The position numbers and the translations under genes were made by a program. DNA of 64,000 nt from Panorpa germanica. Taxonomy: Eukaryota; Arthropoda; Insecta; Mecoptera; Panorpidae. The stretch is from assembly GCA_963678705.1 (NCBI GenBank), contig OY783207.1, forward strand, positions 23,162,001-23,226,000. Direction: 5' to 3'. The notes below the pieces were generated by a model. It was not told the origin of the DNA. It worked only from the letters and a program-made list of their open reading frames with translations, and ran no database searches. Shown here piece by piece: positions 23,344 to 34,971 of this stretch (the first letter of the stretch is position 1; each line of letters begins with the position of its first letter).

Positions 23344-24497
23344 TTAAAAAACCAATTTGTAATTTGCTGTATTCGACATATAAAAAACTTAACCTTGAAT
23401 CTATGTCATAAAACAAAACCTAGACACAAGAAAGTAATTTCCAGTAAATTATTTTAATTATTTATTATAACTTCTTTTGTTAATCAAGCAATGCATAAAA
23501 ACTAATTAAATATTTAATTAAAACAATTTTGTAATTCATTAACAATCAAACTATAAACTTATCTTTATTTTTTTACATGAATATAAAGTATAGTAATAGT
23601 CGTAAAGCAATCTTTCGCAGGAACAATATCGTATATGAACACTAAGGCATATCACACTATGACTATGAAGTAAGATAATACTCGTAGAAAAATGTGAATG
23701 AATAACTTCATCTGGAAGGATTAGGTTTAACTAATTGCAAATTATAACCTGTTATATAATTATTATTCTGGGACTGCCTGGTTCAGATTCAATTAGCACA
23801 TTTTCCAGCATTCGGCAGCTTTAAGTAACATTCTACCCGAGTCGAAATTTTGACCCTATTGCCGACCTAAAAGAACCCGTTTCTGGGTTCATGCAGATAG
23901 AAAAGAGGATCTTTTACATAGGATTTTTGCTTCTCCTTTGGGCCTACATGTGGCAGTTATCGTACAAATTACGAGGTTTAGGCTCAAATGAAGATGATAT
24001 TTCTCATAGGAGGATGATTGTATTTAGTATGAAAAGAGGAGTAAGGATTCCTTTTAGGATCAGGATAGGTCTAAAATTAACTTTAAATTATTTATCAAGT
24101 TGATTTAATCAGATGAACCCGTGGCGCCTTAACTTATAAATATCTTATTATTCAAGCAGCTAGAATCAGCGTGGTGAAGTATAGTGTCTAGCATCGCAGT
24201 AACACAGTTAATACGATACACCAGTAAGTGTTACTACCGGTAGAAGTTTCACTTTTTGCCCATGAATAAATAACTACTCTTTTAAAAAATTAACAACACT
24301 CGTAAAAAGAAATACAAGACAAGTGAATACACAGACACACGCAAATGAAACACACACACACACGTTGCCTTGAGCTAATTATTAAAAATACTTCTAACAT
24401 TTGTATGGTAATTTGTATTTTAGAAAAATATAAACTTCATCAAAATAAAGATGAATGACGATGAATTAAATATTTCATAAATGTCTATAAGTATAAT
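23344..24497. other. No gene found
   Basis: AT-rich. A hydrophobic 70-codon frame at 23891-24103 has no codon or splice support. A (CA)n run is at 24351-24365. Confidence 0.35.
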
Positions 24498-24560
24498 CCA
24501 GAGGCGGACTAAGATAGTTGGAGACGCCTGGTGATACAATATCAGGAGCCTCTGTATTAA
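24498..24560 (+). mobile_element. hAT-like terminus
   Basis: CCAGAGGCGGACTAAGATAG resembles hAT ends elsewhere in the window. No matching right end was found. Confidence 0.35.
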
Positions 24561-24759
24561 TAGTTGGAAAATAAATGCTAATAAATAGTTTTGCCAATTT
24601 CTCCTTTCTCAAAATTTTCCATCACACTTTTCCGCACAATACTTGGGAAACAAAAACGTATTTTTTATTAAACAAACAGAAAGAAAAAGGCTGACTGCTT
24701 CATCATTGCAACCATATTTATTGGCTACGGTAATTTGTGTGATTAAATAAGCAAACAAT

Positions 24760-25080
24760 CCTCCAACTCTTCTCCCCTCTTTGGTTCCCGTTCCGTATCT
24801 CCATCTTCGCGTAGCACGCCGTGCTCTATGCCCCAAGAGGTCTTGCAGTGGGATAGTTGGGATTCCACGTAATCATCTTGATAATTGTTTCCACTCGGAT
24901 GACCTTACGACCTTCAATGCGGTTTTGTTTAGTTACCTCTATTAGCTCAGGTTGTTCTGCTCGTTCGTTATTAGTTGGTATGGTGCATACCGCACGAGAG
25001 ACCTTAAGAATAACCTCAATAAGGTCTGCTCATGTCAAGCTAAAGCAACTGAGACCGAATTGCCAAATTAGGTAAACTAA
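24760..25080. other. Coding-like island, strand ambiguous
   Basis: On the minus strand a frame of about 65 codons (roughly 25045-24841) reads through ERAEQPELIEVTKQNRIEGR and ends PNYPTARPLGA before a stop. A plus-strand frame of 72 codons covers the same bases. Base composition is less AT-biased than the flanks. It may be a decayed transposon gene; no family was recognised. Confidence 0.35.
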
Positions 25081-25193
25081 GTTTAGGTTCTAGGTGGTAT
25101 TTTAAATTAGCTTGTTTGTACAGTATACTTGTCTGAAGCAGGAGTTCTGTCCTGATCCCTGATTGTCTCAAAAACTTCCTGGTCTTGACTAAA

Positions 25194-25408
25194 CCCAGTA
25201 AACAATTTAGTGAAGTGTCCTATTTTGTGACGTTTCTATCACTATTGCACTTCAATTATAATTCGCATCAACTTTATCTTCATTTGTATTCCGACAAAAT
25301 AGACATTTCATATGAACGACTGTGAGAAACTGAACTGTGACTCTCATGACAAAAAAATCATACGCATCTTCAATATGATGGCAAAGTGACTCCAAAATGT
25401 TTACTGGG
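25194..25408 (+). mobile_element. Mariner-type MITE, CCCAGTAAACA family, copy 4
   Basis: Complete 215-bp copy with termini CCCAGTAAACAATTTAG and AAAATGTTTACTGGG. TA follows the right end, but the left flank is AA. Confidence 0.82.
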
Positions 25409-26839
25409 TAGGCACTCGCTCTCTAGAGAAGCAACTGTCTTAAGGATTTCATATTAACTACATCACACGAAAAGGGTGGGTTCACAAAAAGGAATAGTAT
25501 TTTTTTCAAATTTGTGACGTCACACCGAAGGAAACAGTTCCATAATATTACACAAGGAAGAACCATTTATTTTAGAAAGTAAAATTAAACATAATAGGGG
25601 ACTTAATATTGATACTTGACCAGACTTATATTTTCTGGGTTTGGTTGATATTATATTAAATTGATTATGTAAATACCTAACTACAAACTTATTAGGTAGC
25701 GGTGTGGTTCACATATATGAGTCCTCGACACCAAGAAATACTGCTAAAATAGTAGGAGGTCATCGGTGATTGGACTCAGCATTGAATATAGAGGCTGACG
25801 TTACATAAATTAAAGTAAAAAAATATATATATAAAACTAAAACCAAACATCTGCAAGAATCGATCTACTATTCTTGCCATTAAAAATAAAATTGGTGAAA
25901 ATAATACTTTACATTTAATTTCAATATTTTGAGAGATTTGCTGTTAAAAGAAAATCCGGTAACCTTATTACTCCAAACCACATTTACGACATGTGGCGTT
26001 TTAGATAATTAAGAATGATGATTTACAAATATCGTCATTAAATTTTAAACGTTTTGTTTATGTCTTTATACAACAGAAAATTAATTTGTATGTTATTCAT
26101 TGTCAACAACTGTTTTTGTTTCCTTAAAACGAAATAATATTGTAACAGTAAACATAGCGGTTAAAAAACCAAACTTATTCTTTTTTAAATGAATTAAAAT
26201 TTCGACTCAAGAAACAAACGGTTAATGTCCTAAACGTTGGCGTAGTACAGCAAACATACGTATTAAAAATATTTAAATATAATCAAACATATTTAATTAT
26301 AAAATGTTTTTATAATAATTTATTTAAAGTGAAAGAGAAATTCCATCAGTGAAAATAAATATCTTTTATCTCTCGCATTCAGACAATTCAATAAATTATT
26401 TTACAAGCCTAGCAGCAGCGAGAGATTCTCATCCATCGGATAATTGTGCATGATAATTTTATGAATGGAGTTTTTCTTTTATGTTTTATGATGTTTACAT
26501 GATGTTGTAAACAATGTTGTAGAATCTGATCAATGTCGAAGGTGAAACGAATGTCGAGTCTTCCAGTGATTGTATTGTTTAGATTTAATTATTGTAGTTA
26601 CGGAGAAATTATTACGATAAATATATTAAAACTTTTACTTATGTTGAATTTACTTAGTTATGTTTATCAATTGTGCAAATTCGTATTACTGGTATTCTAA
26701 TTAATGCGTTGGCAATCTGTAGGTTTCTTTTCGATTCTTAAAGGCTTTAACTAAATTAAAAATAACAAAAATAGAAATGGAATCTCTTACAGATTGCACC
26801 TCAGCTAACCTTAGACCAAAGTGGTGCAATCTTTTCTTA
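25409..26839. other. No gene found
   Basis: AT-rich sequence with no shared repeat or splice-bounded frame recognised. Confidence 0.4.
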
Positions 26840-27300
26840 TAATTGTTTTGTCTTCCTCCTTTTCACTTTATTTAATTTTATTTACACTTAGCTTAACCTA
26901 ATTGCAATTGAAATCTATTTTCCTCTCATTTGTCATCTTCATTTTTCCTTTTTTCTGCCATCCATCCTTTTCCTTCACTCATCCCTTGCTTACTTCACTT
27001 TCCAACTTTTTCCGACACCTCTTAATGTGCTCTAACTTCTTCTTCTTCTCTTTGCTACACATCCGGCATGTTTTCTCGTCCTTCTTTCCTCAACACATGT
27101 TTCCTTTCTAATCTGAACCTTGCAATCATCCTCGTTTTCTTACTTTCTTGTTTTTCCAACTGCTTCGGCACCCTCCTCGTCCACAACTGCCTGCATTTTG
27201 TGTTCCACTTCGCTTCATTCACCTTCGTCAACCTTTTCTGTTGGTCATCTACATTCATTTCCTTTAAAAGATCTTTACCTCCTTTCCTTTCTTTCTAAAC
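26840..27300 (-). pseudogene. LINE reverse-transcriptase C-terminal fragment
   Basis: The minus strand (27258 downward) reads RQLWTRRVPKQLEKQESKK, then MIARFRLERKHVL. After one frameshift it gives CRMCSKEKKKKLEHIKRC, a C-x2-C-x9-H-x3-C finger. This order, a basic segment, (M)IARFRL and then the finger, is characteristic of the C-terminus of insect non-LTR retrotransposon proteins. It is dead, with stops and frameshifts. Confidence 0.65.
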
Positions 27301-28012
27301 CTTTCTTAAAAAAATTGTTATAGAATGTAGTGGAAGAACACATCTTAAACATCAATTCTCAAAATCATTTCCTACTTTTACCTGTGATACGAATGAATGA
27401 TAGTTCCTTTTGTAGCTTTAACCTCTTCGATAAGCAGTTAGACTTGTGAACAAAATACATTTTGACCTGGACATCGAGTAAATAATGCATATACTTAAAT
27501 TACGTAATACCAATATAAAACTAAAAGTAAATAAACAATATCACCAACTAAAGAATATAATAAATAACATTACCGTTACGTAAATGTCACCAAGATGTTG
27601 GCATTCAGTCAGCCATTTTATTATTGTAGTCATATGTATCTCGTTATACATACATAGGCGTCCACAAAAAATTTCCGCACTTGTGATGACCTTTTCAGAT
27701 GTTATCCTGGGTGATTTCGTATTACCTGAGCATGTGCCCCTCTACGTACTCCCATGATTATGTATATGTTTGTGGGATTTGAGCCAGCAAAGCATCCCAC
27801 ATACTAACCGCAAATAAAGACCTGACAGGCTACCAAATAAAGACAAGGCAAGTCCCACATCGGCTAAATTATTGTATAGGGCAATTGGCTGATTCAAAAA
27901 ATAAAATATACCACTAAAATATTTATGCAATAAGTGAATGACTCAATGATAAATGAAATTTTGATAAAAACGAAGATGTAATAAAAGTAATTTATAATTT
28001 ATTTTGTTCTAG
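27301..28012. other. Intron or upstream sequence of the 28-kb exon
   Basis: No exon-like segment was seen. The last 20 bases form a usable polypyrimidine tract and acceptor. Confidence 0.45.
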
Positions 28013-28169
28013 TGTCGGACAATTGGACTTGCCGCCATTGCCAATTGAAATGGTATCACGGAGAAGAATATTATCCCGGTCTCGCGATGATCTCAACCTG
28101 GACCAGACATTTAATCAACAACCGGAAGAAGAAGAGGACGTCTGGTATCAGAAGGACAAATTGTATAAG
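28013..28169 (+). CDS. Internal coding exon, probably of an Expansion-like MH2-domain protein
   Basis: Seen: a 157-bp stretch, clearly richer in GC and CpG than its surroundings, open in one frame. It starts one base into a codon after the acceptor TTATTTTGTTCTAG and ends in phase 0 at AAG|GTTAGT. The 52 codons encode a proline/leucine start (LDLPPLPIEM), an arginine/serine-rich middle (SRRRILSRSRDDLNLD), an acidic run EEEED and the end VWYQKDKLYK. From memory, not a search, this resembles the region just N-terminal to the MH2 domain of insect Expansion/Rebuf-type proteins, Smad-related factors that act in tracheal tube growth. The MH2 domain itself is not in the window, so following exons must lie beyond 64,000 or were missed. 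The preceding exon must contribute two bases of the split codon and is not visible upstream. Exon status is fairly secure; the identity is tentative. A degenerate mariner-type MITE sits about 230 bp downstream in the intron. Confidence 0.72.
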
Positions 28170-28396
28170 GTTAGTGTCCTTTAATACTTGTTTTATTTAA
28201 TTGTCCAATTAACTTATACGTACGATGAATGTACACTGGTTAATTACTGCAAATACCGCTTTTTACGGTTCTTAATTATGTATACATCGAATATTAATTA
28301 TGCAAAATATTGGCAACACTATATTTTGTTTTTTTGTTTTACGTCGGTTTATTTCCAATACTGAGACTAAATGTCTAATACCACAAAATACTCTCC

Positions 28397-28703
28397 AGTA
28401 AATATTTTGGTGAAATGGACCAGCTGGGTGAAGTTCCAATCAAGAAACCAATTCTCTTTCACTCAGATATCATCTATGAAAACAAAATTGACAGAATTTT
28501 TTCATTACTGTCACAGAAAAAGAAACAAGATATATCTGTCTTTGTTATACTTGAATGGTTTATTTGCAACTTCATTCAATACTGGTACGGTAGTGAGGCC
28601 AGGTGAATTGATTTAGTCACCTTGAAAGAGTGAAATCAAAGAGTGAATTGTCTCATCATACGCATCGTCAATATGATGTCAAAGTGACTCCAACATATTA
28701 ATT
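28397..28703 (+). mobile_element. Mariner-type MITE, degenerate copy 5
   Basis: CAGTAAATATTTTGGTGAA at the left and ATGTCAAAGTGACTCCAACA at the right correspond to the family ends. The interior is longer and diverged. Short overlapping frames inside are not genes. Confidence 0.55.
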
Positions 28704-29099
28704 CAAAGACGTAAGTCGTTATATATCTCACCCCACTTTAAAAAAGAACTGCTTATGTTAAACTGTGACCTTGCGACCCTCTACAGTGCTTAAATCAAAT
28801 CACTATAAGGTTGTTCACGTACTATTGCTCAGCTAGCTTTACCCACAATGCATTTGTTGTGTAATACAGTTACATTTATTGTAGAGTTCATTTCAGTTAA
28901 CTGAACTAAAATTCCTGTTTAAGTTTTTTGCAAAGGAACATGTAAATATTTTAACTCTGTTATTATAAACTCACGACTTATAATAGCAAGACATTGTAAC
29001 GCAGAGATTCCAAACCACCTGGCTTTCTGGGTCCATTAAAGTCAAGAAATATTCCCCACTCAGTTAACCATAAAATGTTATTCATAAAATACCATACCA
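28704..29099. other. AT-rich sequence, nothing recognised
   Basis: No supported feature. Confidence 0.4.
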
Positions 29100-29290
29100 A
29101 AAGTAGCTCAACTTTAACATAGTTTATAAAAAAACGAAAACCGATTACTGTAATTTTCTTTATAGGATAATATTTGTCATATTTTCATTTAATGATTCTA
29201 AGTTTTTCAAAGTAATCGTACAAAAATTACAATTGTTATATCACAAAACATCCGCCCACGTTTCAACATAGGTCGGAGTAGGGTTCGTAT
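29100..29290 (+). repeat. Interspersed repeat shared with 0.9 kb and 43.4 kb
   Basis: Shares CTGTAATTTTCTTTATAGGA, TAAGTTTTTCAAAGTAATCG and TTGTTATATCACAAAACATCC with the copy at 860-1190. Confidence 0.6.
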
Positions 29291-29321
29291 GTTATTAATA
29301 CAATATTTTAAATAAAGTATC

Positions 29322-29836
29322 TTTCCCACTCACTGCTTTAATTTAATTTTGTATTTAATTTAAATTGTTTAGAATATGGCAATACGCGTAGTCATTCACA
29401 GTACCATTTTTAATTTAATTTAGCTTTTAAGTTTTCTTAGTTTTTTTTAAACCTTACAAGGTCCAATGTTTTAAATGAAAAATATTAAATTAAGAAAAAC
29501 TATATTATATTGTAACCTCCAATATGTGACAATCTGTCAAAATGCAGTAGGATTTACTTTTAAAAGAAGTTTAATGTCAGTTTTTGAAAAATATAGAAGT
29601 GAAAACAATTTCTATTACTAATTGTTTTAAAAAATAGCAATTTTAATTATTTCACATACAATTTTAGGTCGAACTGTCAAAATGTATATTACTAACGATG
29701 CATACACACCAACTAAATTAACTAAACTTAAATTAAAACACAAATATGAAAAGGAATGCTTAAGCGAGAACCTAAAATCTAGATTACAATATTAAATAAA
29801 AACAGTAAATTAAATATCAAAACAGTGAGTGGGAAT
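29322..29836 (-). mobile_element. Non-autonomous transposon with TTCYCACTCACTG termini, copy 1
   Basis: Ends TTTCCCACTCACTGC and CAGTGAGTGGGAATGA are inverted repeats. The whole 515 bp is reverse-complementary to 34972-35451, including AATCTGTCAAAATGCAGTAGG. No transposase is present. Confidence 0.78.
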
Positions 29837-30429
29837 GACGTTAATAAAATTTTCTTGGGAACGTACTTAATTGAAATAACCGTGAATTGTGTTTGATATA
29901 ATAATATAGTTTTTTGGTTGGACCTACACTTTGATATCACTGTTATCTTGTGCTAGATGTTTGCACATTGTACTCTAGTCGTTCACTTCCATCGACAAGT
30001 ACAGCTATCGGATCGAGTTTTCTCTGCAGCCAGTATTTGTAACACTGCACTAGCGAAAGTGAAACCGGTTTTTTCTTGCCTTGTCTTGTTTGGTTGTTTT
30101 TAACCGAACCATCAAGTCGAACATCGAACCATTAATAAATTATTATTTATTGAAATGTTCATGCGCATTAATAGACCACTAGACACATTAGTTGCAAAGT
30201 ATACTACTAGTGCTGCTCATAGTATAGCATTCTGCATTTACATCAACAATTTTCCACGCCGAAAAACTGGGATCGGTCATAAATCATTCCAGGAAATTTT
30301 AAAAAACATTTCTATTAAATGCGTTGTATATTATGAAAATGAATATACGGAATCGAAATTATGGTTATAAAATATGCTTTAGAAATATTCTAAAATTTCA
30401 TAAAGTGTCTTTTTAATTACTGATTGCTA
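29837..30429. other. No gene found
   Basis: A GC-balanced stretch at 29970-30110 could be a promoter or untranslated exon, but there is no TATA box, frame or splice evidence. Confidence 0.3.
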
Positions 30430-31092
30430 TAGATGTTAATAAACGTATATTGGCCTTTTTATTTTATTAAATATCTAAATGTTGACGGAGATATAGGCAT
30501 TAAAAATTCGAATTGTAGTTTTAGCGCTAGAGATGTCGGCCATATTTATGACGTAACACGTCGCACTACCCAGTAAACATTTTGGAGTCACTGTGCTATC
30601 ATATTGAAGATGCGTATGATTTTTTTGTCATGAAAGAGTTCAGTTTCTCACATTCGTTCATATGAAATGTCTGTTTTATCGGCTACAAATGGCGAAACCA
30701 CTTTATCTATCGGAATATAAATTAATATAAAGTTGATGCGAACTATAATTGAGTCATACGTCATAAAACAAGATATTTCATCAAATTGTTTACTGGGTAT
30801 TAAGGAATAGGCCAGTTATTTGTTATATGTATAAGAGTTCTGTGTTAAGTATGCTATCTCTTTTACGCTCTGTTGTATAAAGTTAGCGGGCGTACTGTCA
30901 CATGTCTTGGAATGTTCTGCAACGTTGAATCCCTTTAATAATTAAAGCGAAAAAATGACTTTTTTAATTGTTAATATCTCTTGAAATATAAGGAGTTATT
31001 AAAAAATAATTGGACATTTGAGGTTCTAGTAACCCACTTTATCAATATATAGCACACTTTCATAGAAATTAAGACTTAGGACACTAGCCTAT
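30430..31092 (-). mobile_element. TGGGCTTGTGTCCT family, copy interrupted by a MITE
   Basis: The 3' half (30430-30565, with ATGTTGACGGAGATATAGGC) and the 5' half (about 30910-31092, ending GACACTAGCCTAT) match the element at 5170 in reverse. Between them lies the mariner-type MITE at 30569-30797. Confidence 0.6.
30569..30797 (-). mobile_element. Mariner-type MITE, CCCAGTAAACA family, copy 6
   Basis: Complete reverse-oriented copy: CCCAGTAAACATTTTGGAG to AAATTGTTTACTGGG. Flanked by TA at 30567-30568 and 30798-30799. Confidence 0.85.
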
Positions 31093-31309
31093 TTAATTCA
31101 AGGAACGGTTGCCATTGTGCTTAAGAGATGTGTAATAAAAGTCAATTTAAAAGAATATCAATTATTATATATTAACATAAATGGAATTATTACAAACTAC
31201 ATACAAATATTGATGAATCGGGATTAAGTTTTGTCCAGGTGTGAGTACAGAATTATTACAATTTGCAGTTAGTAAAAACATTTTTCTGATTAGCAAATTT
31301 TTCACTCAA

Positions 31310-31434
31310 AAGGTTTACTTCATATTTTTTACTAACTTTTTTAGTTGTTAATATCTCCTAAAATACAGCGATTCAACTTTATCAATATATTGCACAGTTT
31401 TATAGAAATTAAGACATGGTTCCCAAGCCCACTC
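31310..31434 (-). repeat. TGGGCTTGTGTCCT family, 5'-end fragment
   Basis: TTGTTAATATCTCCTAAAAT, TTTATCAATATATTGCACAG and AAGCCCACT match the family start in reverse. Confidence 0.5.
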
Positions 31435-32019
31435 TCGTTTAAGTAAATAGCAAATTAAGTAAACTAGTATTCAAACGTCCCAAACGCTTTCAATAAATGT
31501 ATAAGTCATTGCCTTTCGAAATAATCCGACCATAATTGGTAATAGCTAAATAACTATATAAATAAATAAATAAAATAAAACTAATTCCATGGGAAAACAT
31601 TAAACAATATTCACCTGATTTGCAATACAAATAATCGCTCGATTAATTTACGATTAACTGTGATCGCGCAGTTATATTACATCACACTACCATGAGTATG
31701 AATTTATAATCATCCGTTAGTATTTATTGGTAAACACTTGTTTAATATCTAGTAAATGTGGTATCAGATGTTGTAGCGCATGCGCAAGAGATTCACGCCA
31801 ACATTAGATGATCAAAGACCCCTAGGGGGTTTCAACTCAAACGTGGCCTTGCACTTTTTCTCAGGTATTATTCAACACTTGTTTTGCTACTTGATACGTC
31901 TGATTATTAATAGCTGGATGTTGTCGAGCCGTAGCATTCGTAAAAATAGACTCAGATATTATGTAAGTATGCATAGTGATGAGGGAGGAGTAGGGGGAGA
32001 AACTTAGAGAAAACGACAA
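31435..32019. other. No gene found
   Basis: A 75-codon frame at 31780-32007 lacks support. A good acceptor-like tract, CTTTTTCTCAG, ends at 31864 but no exon follows. Confidence 0.35.
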
Positions 32020-32200
32020 TTTTTTATGGATCGGTTTTTATAATTTTTATTGAAATATAGGTTAATATATACATATTGACGTTTTTATTTCTTTAAATAT
32101 TCAAAAACTGATGGAGTTATAGCTATAACAAATTTGAATTTCTGTTTTGCCGCTAGTTTTAGTTCTGCGTATGACGTCACAGAAGAAATGAGTAATCGAG
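32020..32200 (-). repeat. TGGGCTTGTGTCCT family, 3'-end fragment
   Basis: Resembles 30430-30565 (ATATTGACGTTTTTATTTC, then CTGATGGAGTTATAGC, then TGACGTCAC). It abuts the TTAAGG-family copy that follows. Confidence 0.45.
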
Positions 32201-32289
32201 ATTGCTATTTTTTCAATACGAGCCAATCGAAGTCATTTTGATTTGTCATTACCTTTTTAAAGTGATTTGCGCCCAATTTTATAATTGTG

Positions 32290-32966
32290 TGAAAAACAAA
32301 ATGTTGTAAGGTCAAAACAATAAAAAAGAAGCATATTTTCGATAATGTATTTTGACGACACAGTTAATATATAATTATTTCTATAATTACTACATGATAA
32401 AATAACATTTGAAGAATACTTTGTGAAATTTTCATAAATAAATATCAAGAAATGAGGCATTGACTGCGAATCTCCGCAAACGTCACAAAAAAAAGTAACA
32501 TTGCGGTGCCACTCATAACTCATCACTGGATTTACTGAAATCGAAAAAACAAAAGATTTCATTAGTTGATAAGTTTCTGCAGGTAACGCTGTCGAGTTTT
32601 TATTTTTTTATTCCTTTTTCAATTTTTTACAACACTTAAAAGTCAAAATACCGATTTTTCATGAAAAAAATCAGAAACTTTGTTATTTTAAAATACGTTA
32701 AAATTAAAAAATTAAAAAAACTGGAAAGCGTTACCTCGGCATTTATGTAAAGAAAGAGTGTGCAAAATTTCAAAAGAATTGGTCCAGTAGATTTTGAGCT
32801 AAAGATGGCACCGACTCTGAAAAAGCTATGTGTGAGAAACCGCATTTGAAAGTTTCAAAGTAACACGAAACCAGACCAGAGAGGTGAAGACTTAAAACTG
32901 TATATCTCCGACAGTTTTACTTCAATCGACTTCAAATTTTTACACAATAAACTTAATATGTTGTCA
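32290..32966 (-). mobile_element. ~660-bp TTAAGG family, reverse copy
   Basis: Matches 21496-22167 in the same orientation, including the internal inverted repeat at about 32580-32735 and CAATAAACTTAATATGTTG. The TTAAGG start is missing. The longest plain ORF of the window (101 codons, 32562-32257) lies on its edge and is a repeat artefact. Confidence 0.72.
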
Positions 32967-33443
32967 GTACATAAGCCTTTTCATTCTATAAATCCAATGC
33001 GTTTGATGACTTTTGCAAGACTACAACAACATTTCATGAAATTCTTTAGCCAACCAACTATTTCAAATCAACGATTTCTACTGCAACTGTAGCAAACAAC
33101 CTTGCGATCATAATCGCTATGCAGCAATAGATTGTTTTATTTTTTGCTTCGGTTTATTTCACTCAGTGAAGCCTGACAGTTGCTGCAAGTATGGGGACCT
33201 GCCTGCAGAGTGCAGACCATGTATAACGCTGAAACTTTCTTCTTGTCGGTAACATTTCCGTAACAGTTACCTGTAATTACTAATATGAATACGTAACTGG
33301 ATTATTCTTGCAAAATAAACAACTCTAATAATGGATATTTGCACTAGTTTGATCGCAAAGTGTTTCTAGATAGAGTTACTTTATGGTCGAAAGATTAAAG
33401 GTGATAAAACTTAATTGACCTACGATTCATAGTTTTTAGTGCA
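32967..33443. other. Mostly unannotated; one cysteine-rich short frame
   Basis: 33168-33250 follows an acceptor-like tract (GGTTTATTTCACTCAG). One frame reads VKPDSCCKYGDLPAECRPC, but it would put a stop in phase 0 after the 28-kb exon. Probably not coding. Confidence 0.25.
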
Positions 33444-33983
33444 ATGGGCTTGTGTCCTATGTCTTAATTTCTATGAAAGTGTACTATATATTGATAAAGT
33501 GGGTTACTAGAACCTCAAATGTCTAATTACTTTTTATAACTCTTTATATGTTAAGAGATATTAACAATTTAAAAAATCATTTTTTCTCTTTAATTATTAA
33601 AGGGATTCAACGTTGTACTCATTCGACATGCATGTGACATCACAATCGGTGCCAACCTTACATCTCATAAATCTCTGCTATATGTATTTATATATCAAAT
33701 ATTATTTACAGCTATTTCAAGGAACAATAAAATTTCAATATTATGTCTGCCGTAACAGGGTTAAATAAAATAAAAACTTATTATTCTTCGACTTGACTTG
33801 ATTATTTCGACTACCAACAGCTACAAAACATTACCACAGCACTGACCTACTCAACAAATGCATTTTTCGTCATACAAATATGGCCGACCATCTCTGTCAA
33901 TATTTAGATATTTAATAAAATAGACACACCAATACACATTTATTAACATCAATTTCAATCAATAATTGAGGACACAAGCCCAT
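33444..33983 (+). mobile_element. TGGGCTTGTGTCCT family, complete copy
   Basis: Starts ATGGGCTTGTGTCCTATG, ends AGGACACAAGCCCAT, a perfect 15-bp inverted pair. It is about 80 bp shorter than the copy at 5170. The interior lacks coding capacity. Confidence 0.8.
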
Positions 33984-34971
33984 CTTGTAGTCTACCTTAC
34001 ATACACCACTGAACATATCAAATTCTTTAGAAAAAAAATAATTACTGTATTAAAACATAAACAATTTTTTCCAAACAATTCTTATATGAAATCATCTAAT
34101 CAAGATAAATGAAGTAATTCACAACATCAACATCAACATGGACCACCAAACTATTGGTTAGTCATAAGTCATCATCGTCACCATCATCAAAGTCATTTAG
34201 TTTCGTTCTGTAAACATAACCTATCATTTTAACAACTTACTCTGTGATTATTTTTAAACATGGCGGCATGCTTCTCTGTTCATCAATTATAGTTCCCCAT
34301 CTCTGTGTTCTGTGTACCTAGTGTACCTAGTGTACCTGACGAGCTCGGCCTCGTCCTCGTGGAATACTATAGAAACAGTTAGAGAAGTTTTACGGGCCTC
34401 GACTCTCCGATGGAGATGATGCAAATAGATAGTACGTTGTTTATAGCTTATAACGTTTACAGAACAGTGAACCGAACTGGCGGATTGTGCTCGTTAAATG
34501 CAAATGCAAACAATGTCCGTCAGTTGTCCAACGACCACGATGTTAAATCATAGAGAATTGAGCTGTAAACTCATTTTTAGGGGTCGATTTTAACTCTATA
34601 TTGTAATATACATTAATAAATGTATATTGGCGTTTTTATTTTAAATAACTCTATCCTATAACGTAATATTCTAGTTGTTATCCTATTAATTCATGACGTC
34701 AATAGCTCGAGTAGTAATCTTATTTATTATACGTTTTATATGCAAACTTGATGGGTTTCCATAACAGCTGCTATTGCTGTCACGTTTAATTCTGCGTCTC
34801 TTTTACACTACTCTTGTTTTACAGCGATGGCATAGGTAGCCAAATGGTAGTGGAGGAAATGGTGAAAAAGGGATTGGCGTAAAGAGCTCTGTCATTCTTT
34901 TTGTTAATATCCCTTTATTTATTATTATTATTTTTTTTATATTTAATTTATTTTGGTTTGACATTTATGCC
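33984..34971. other. No gene found
   Basis: Contains three tandem TGTACCTAG-like units (34313-34339). An acceptor-like CTCTTGTTTTACAG ends at 34824, but every short frame after it closes quickly. Confidence 0.35.

Noticed and set aside
23891-24103. 70-codon frame with a hydrophobic N-terminus, possible membrane peptide
   Set aside because: No splice site, promoter or codon bias. AT-rich DNA often yields hydrophobic chance frames.
32257-32562. Longest plain open frame in the window, 101 codons on the minus strand, as a possible small protein
   Set aside because: It lies across the edge of a dispersed repeat. Related copies at 21.5 kb and 61.4 kb break or shift the frame, so it is a repeat artefact.
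33150-33255. Cysteine-rich exon after an acceptor-like tract
   Set aside because: In phase 0, as needed after the 28-kb exon, it starts with a stop. No donor pairing was convincing.
34800-34890. Exon after the strong acceptor-like CTCTTGTTTTACAG
   Set aside because: The phase-0 frame stops after four codons and the remaining frames close quickly.
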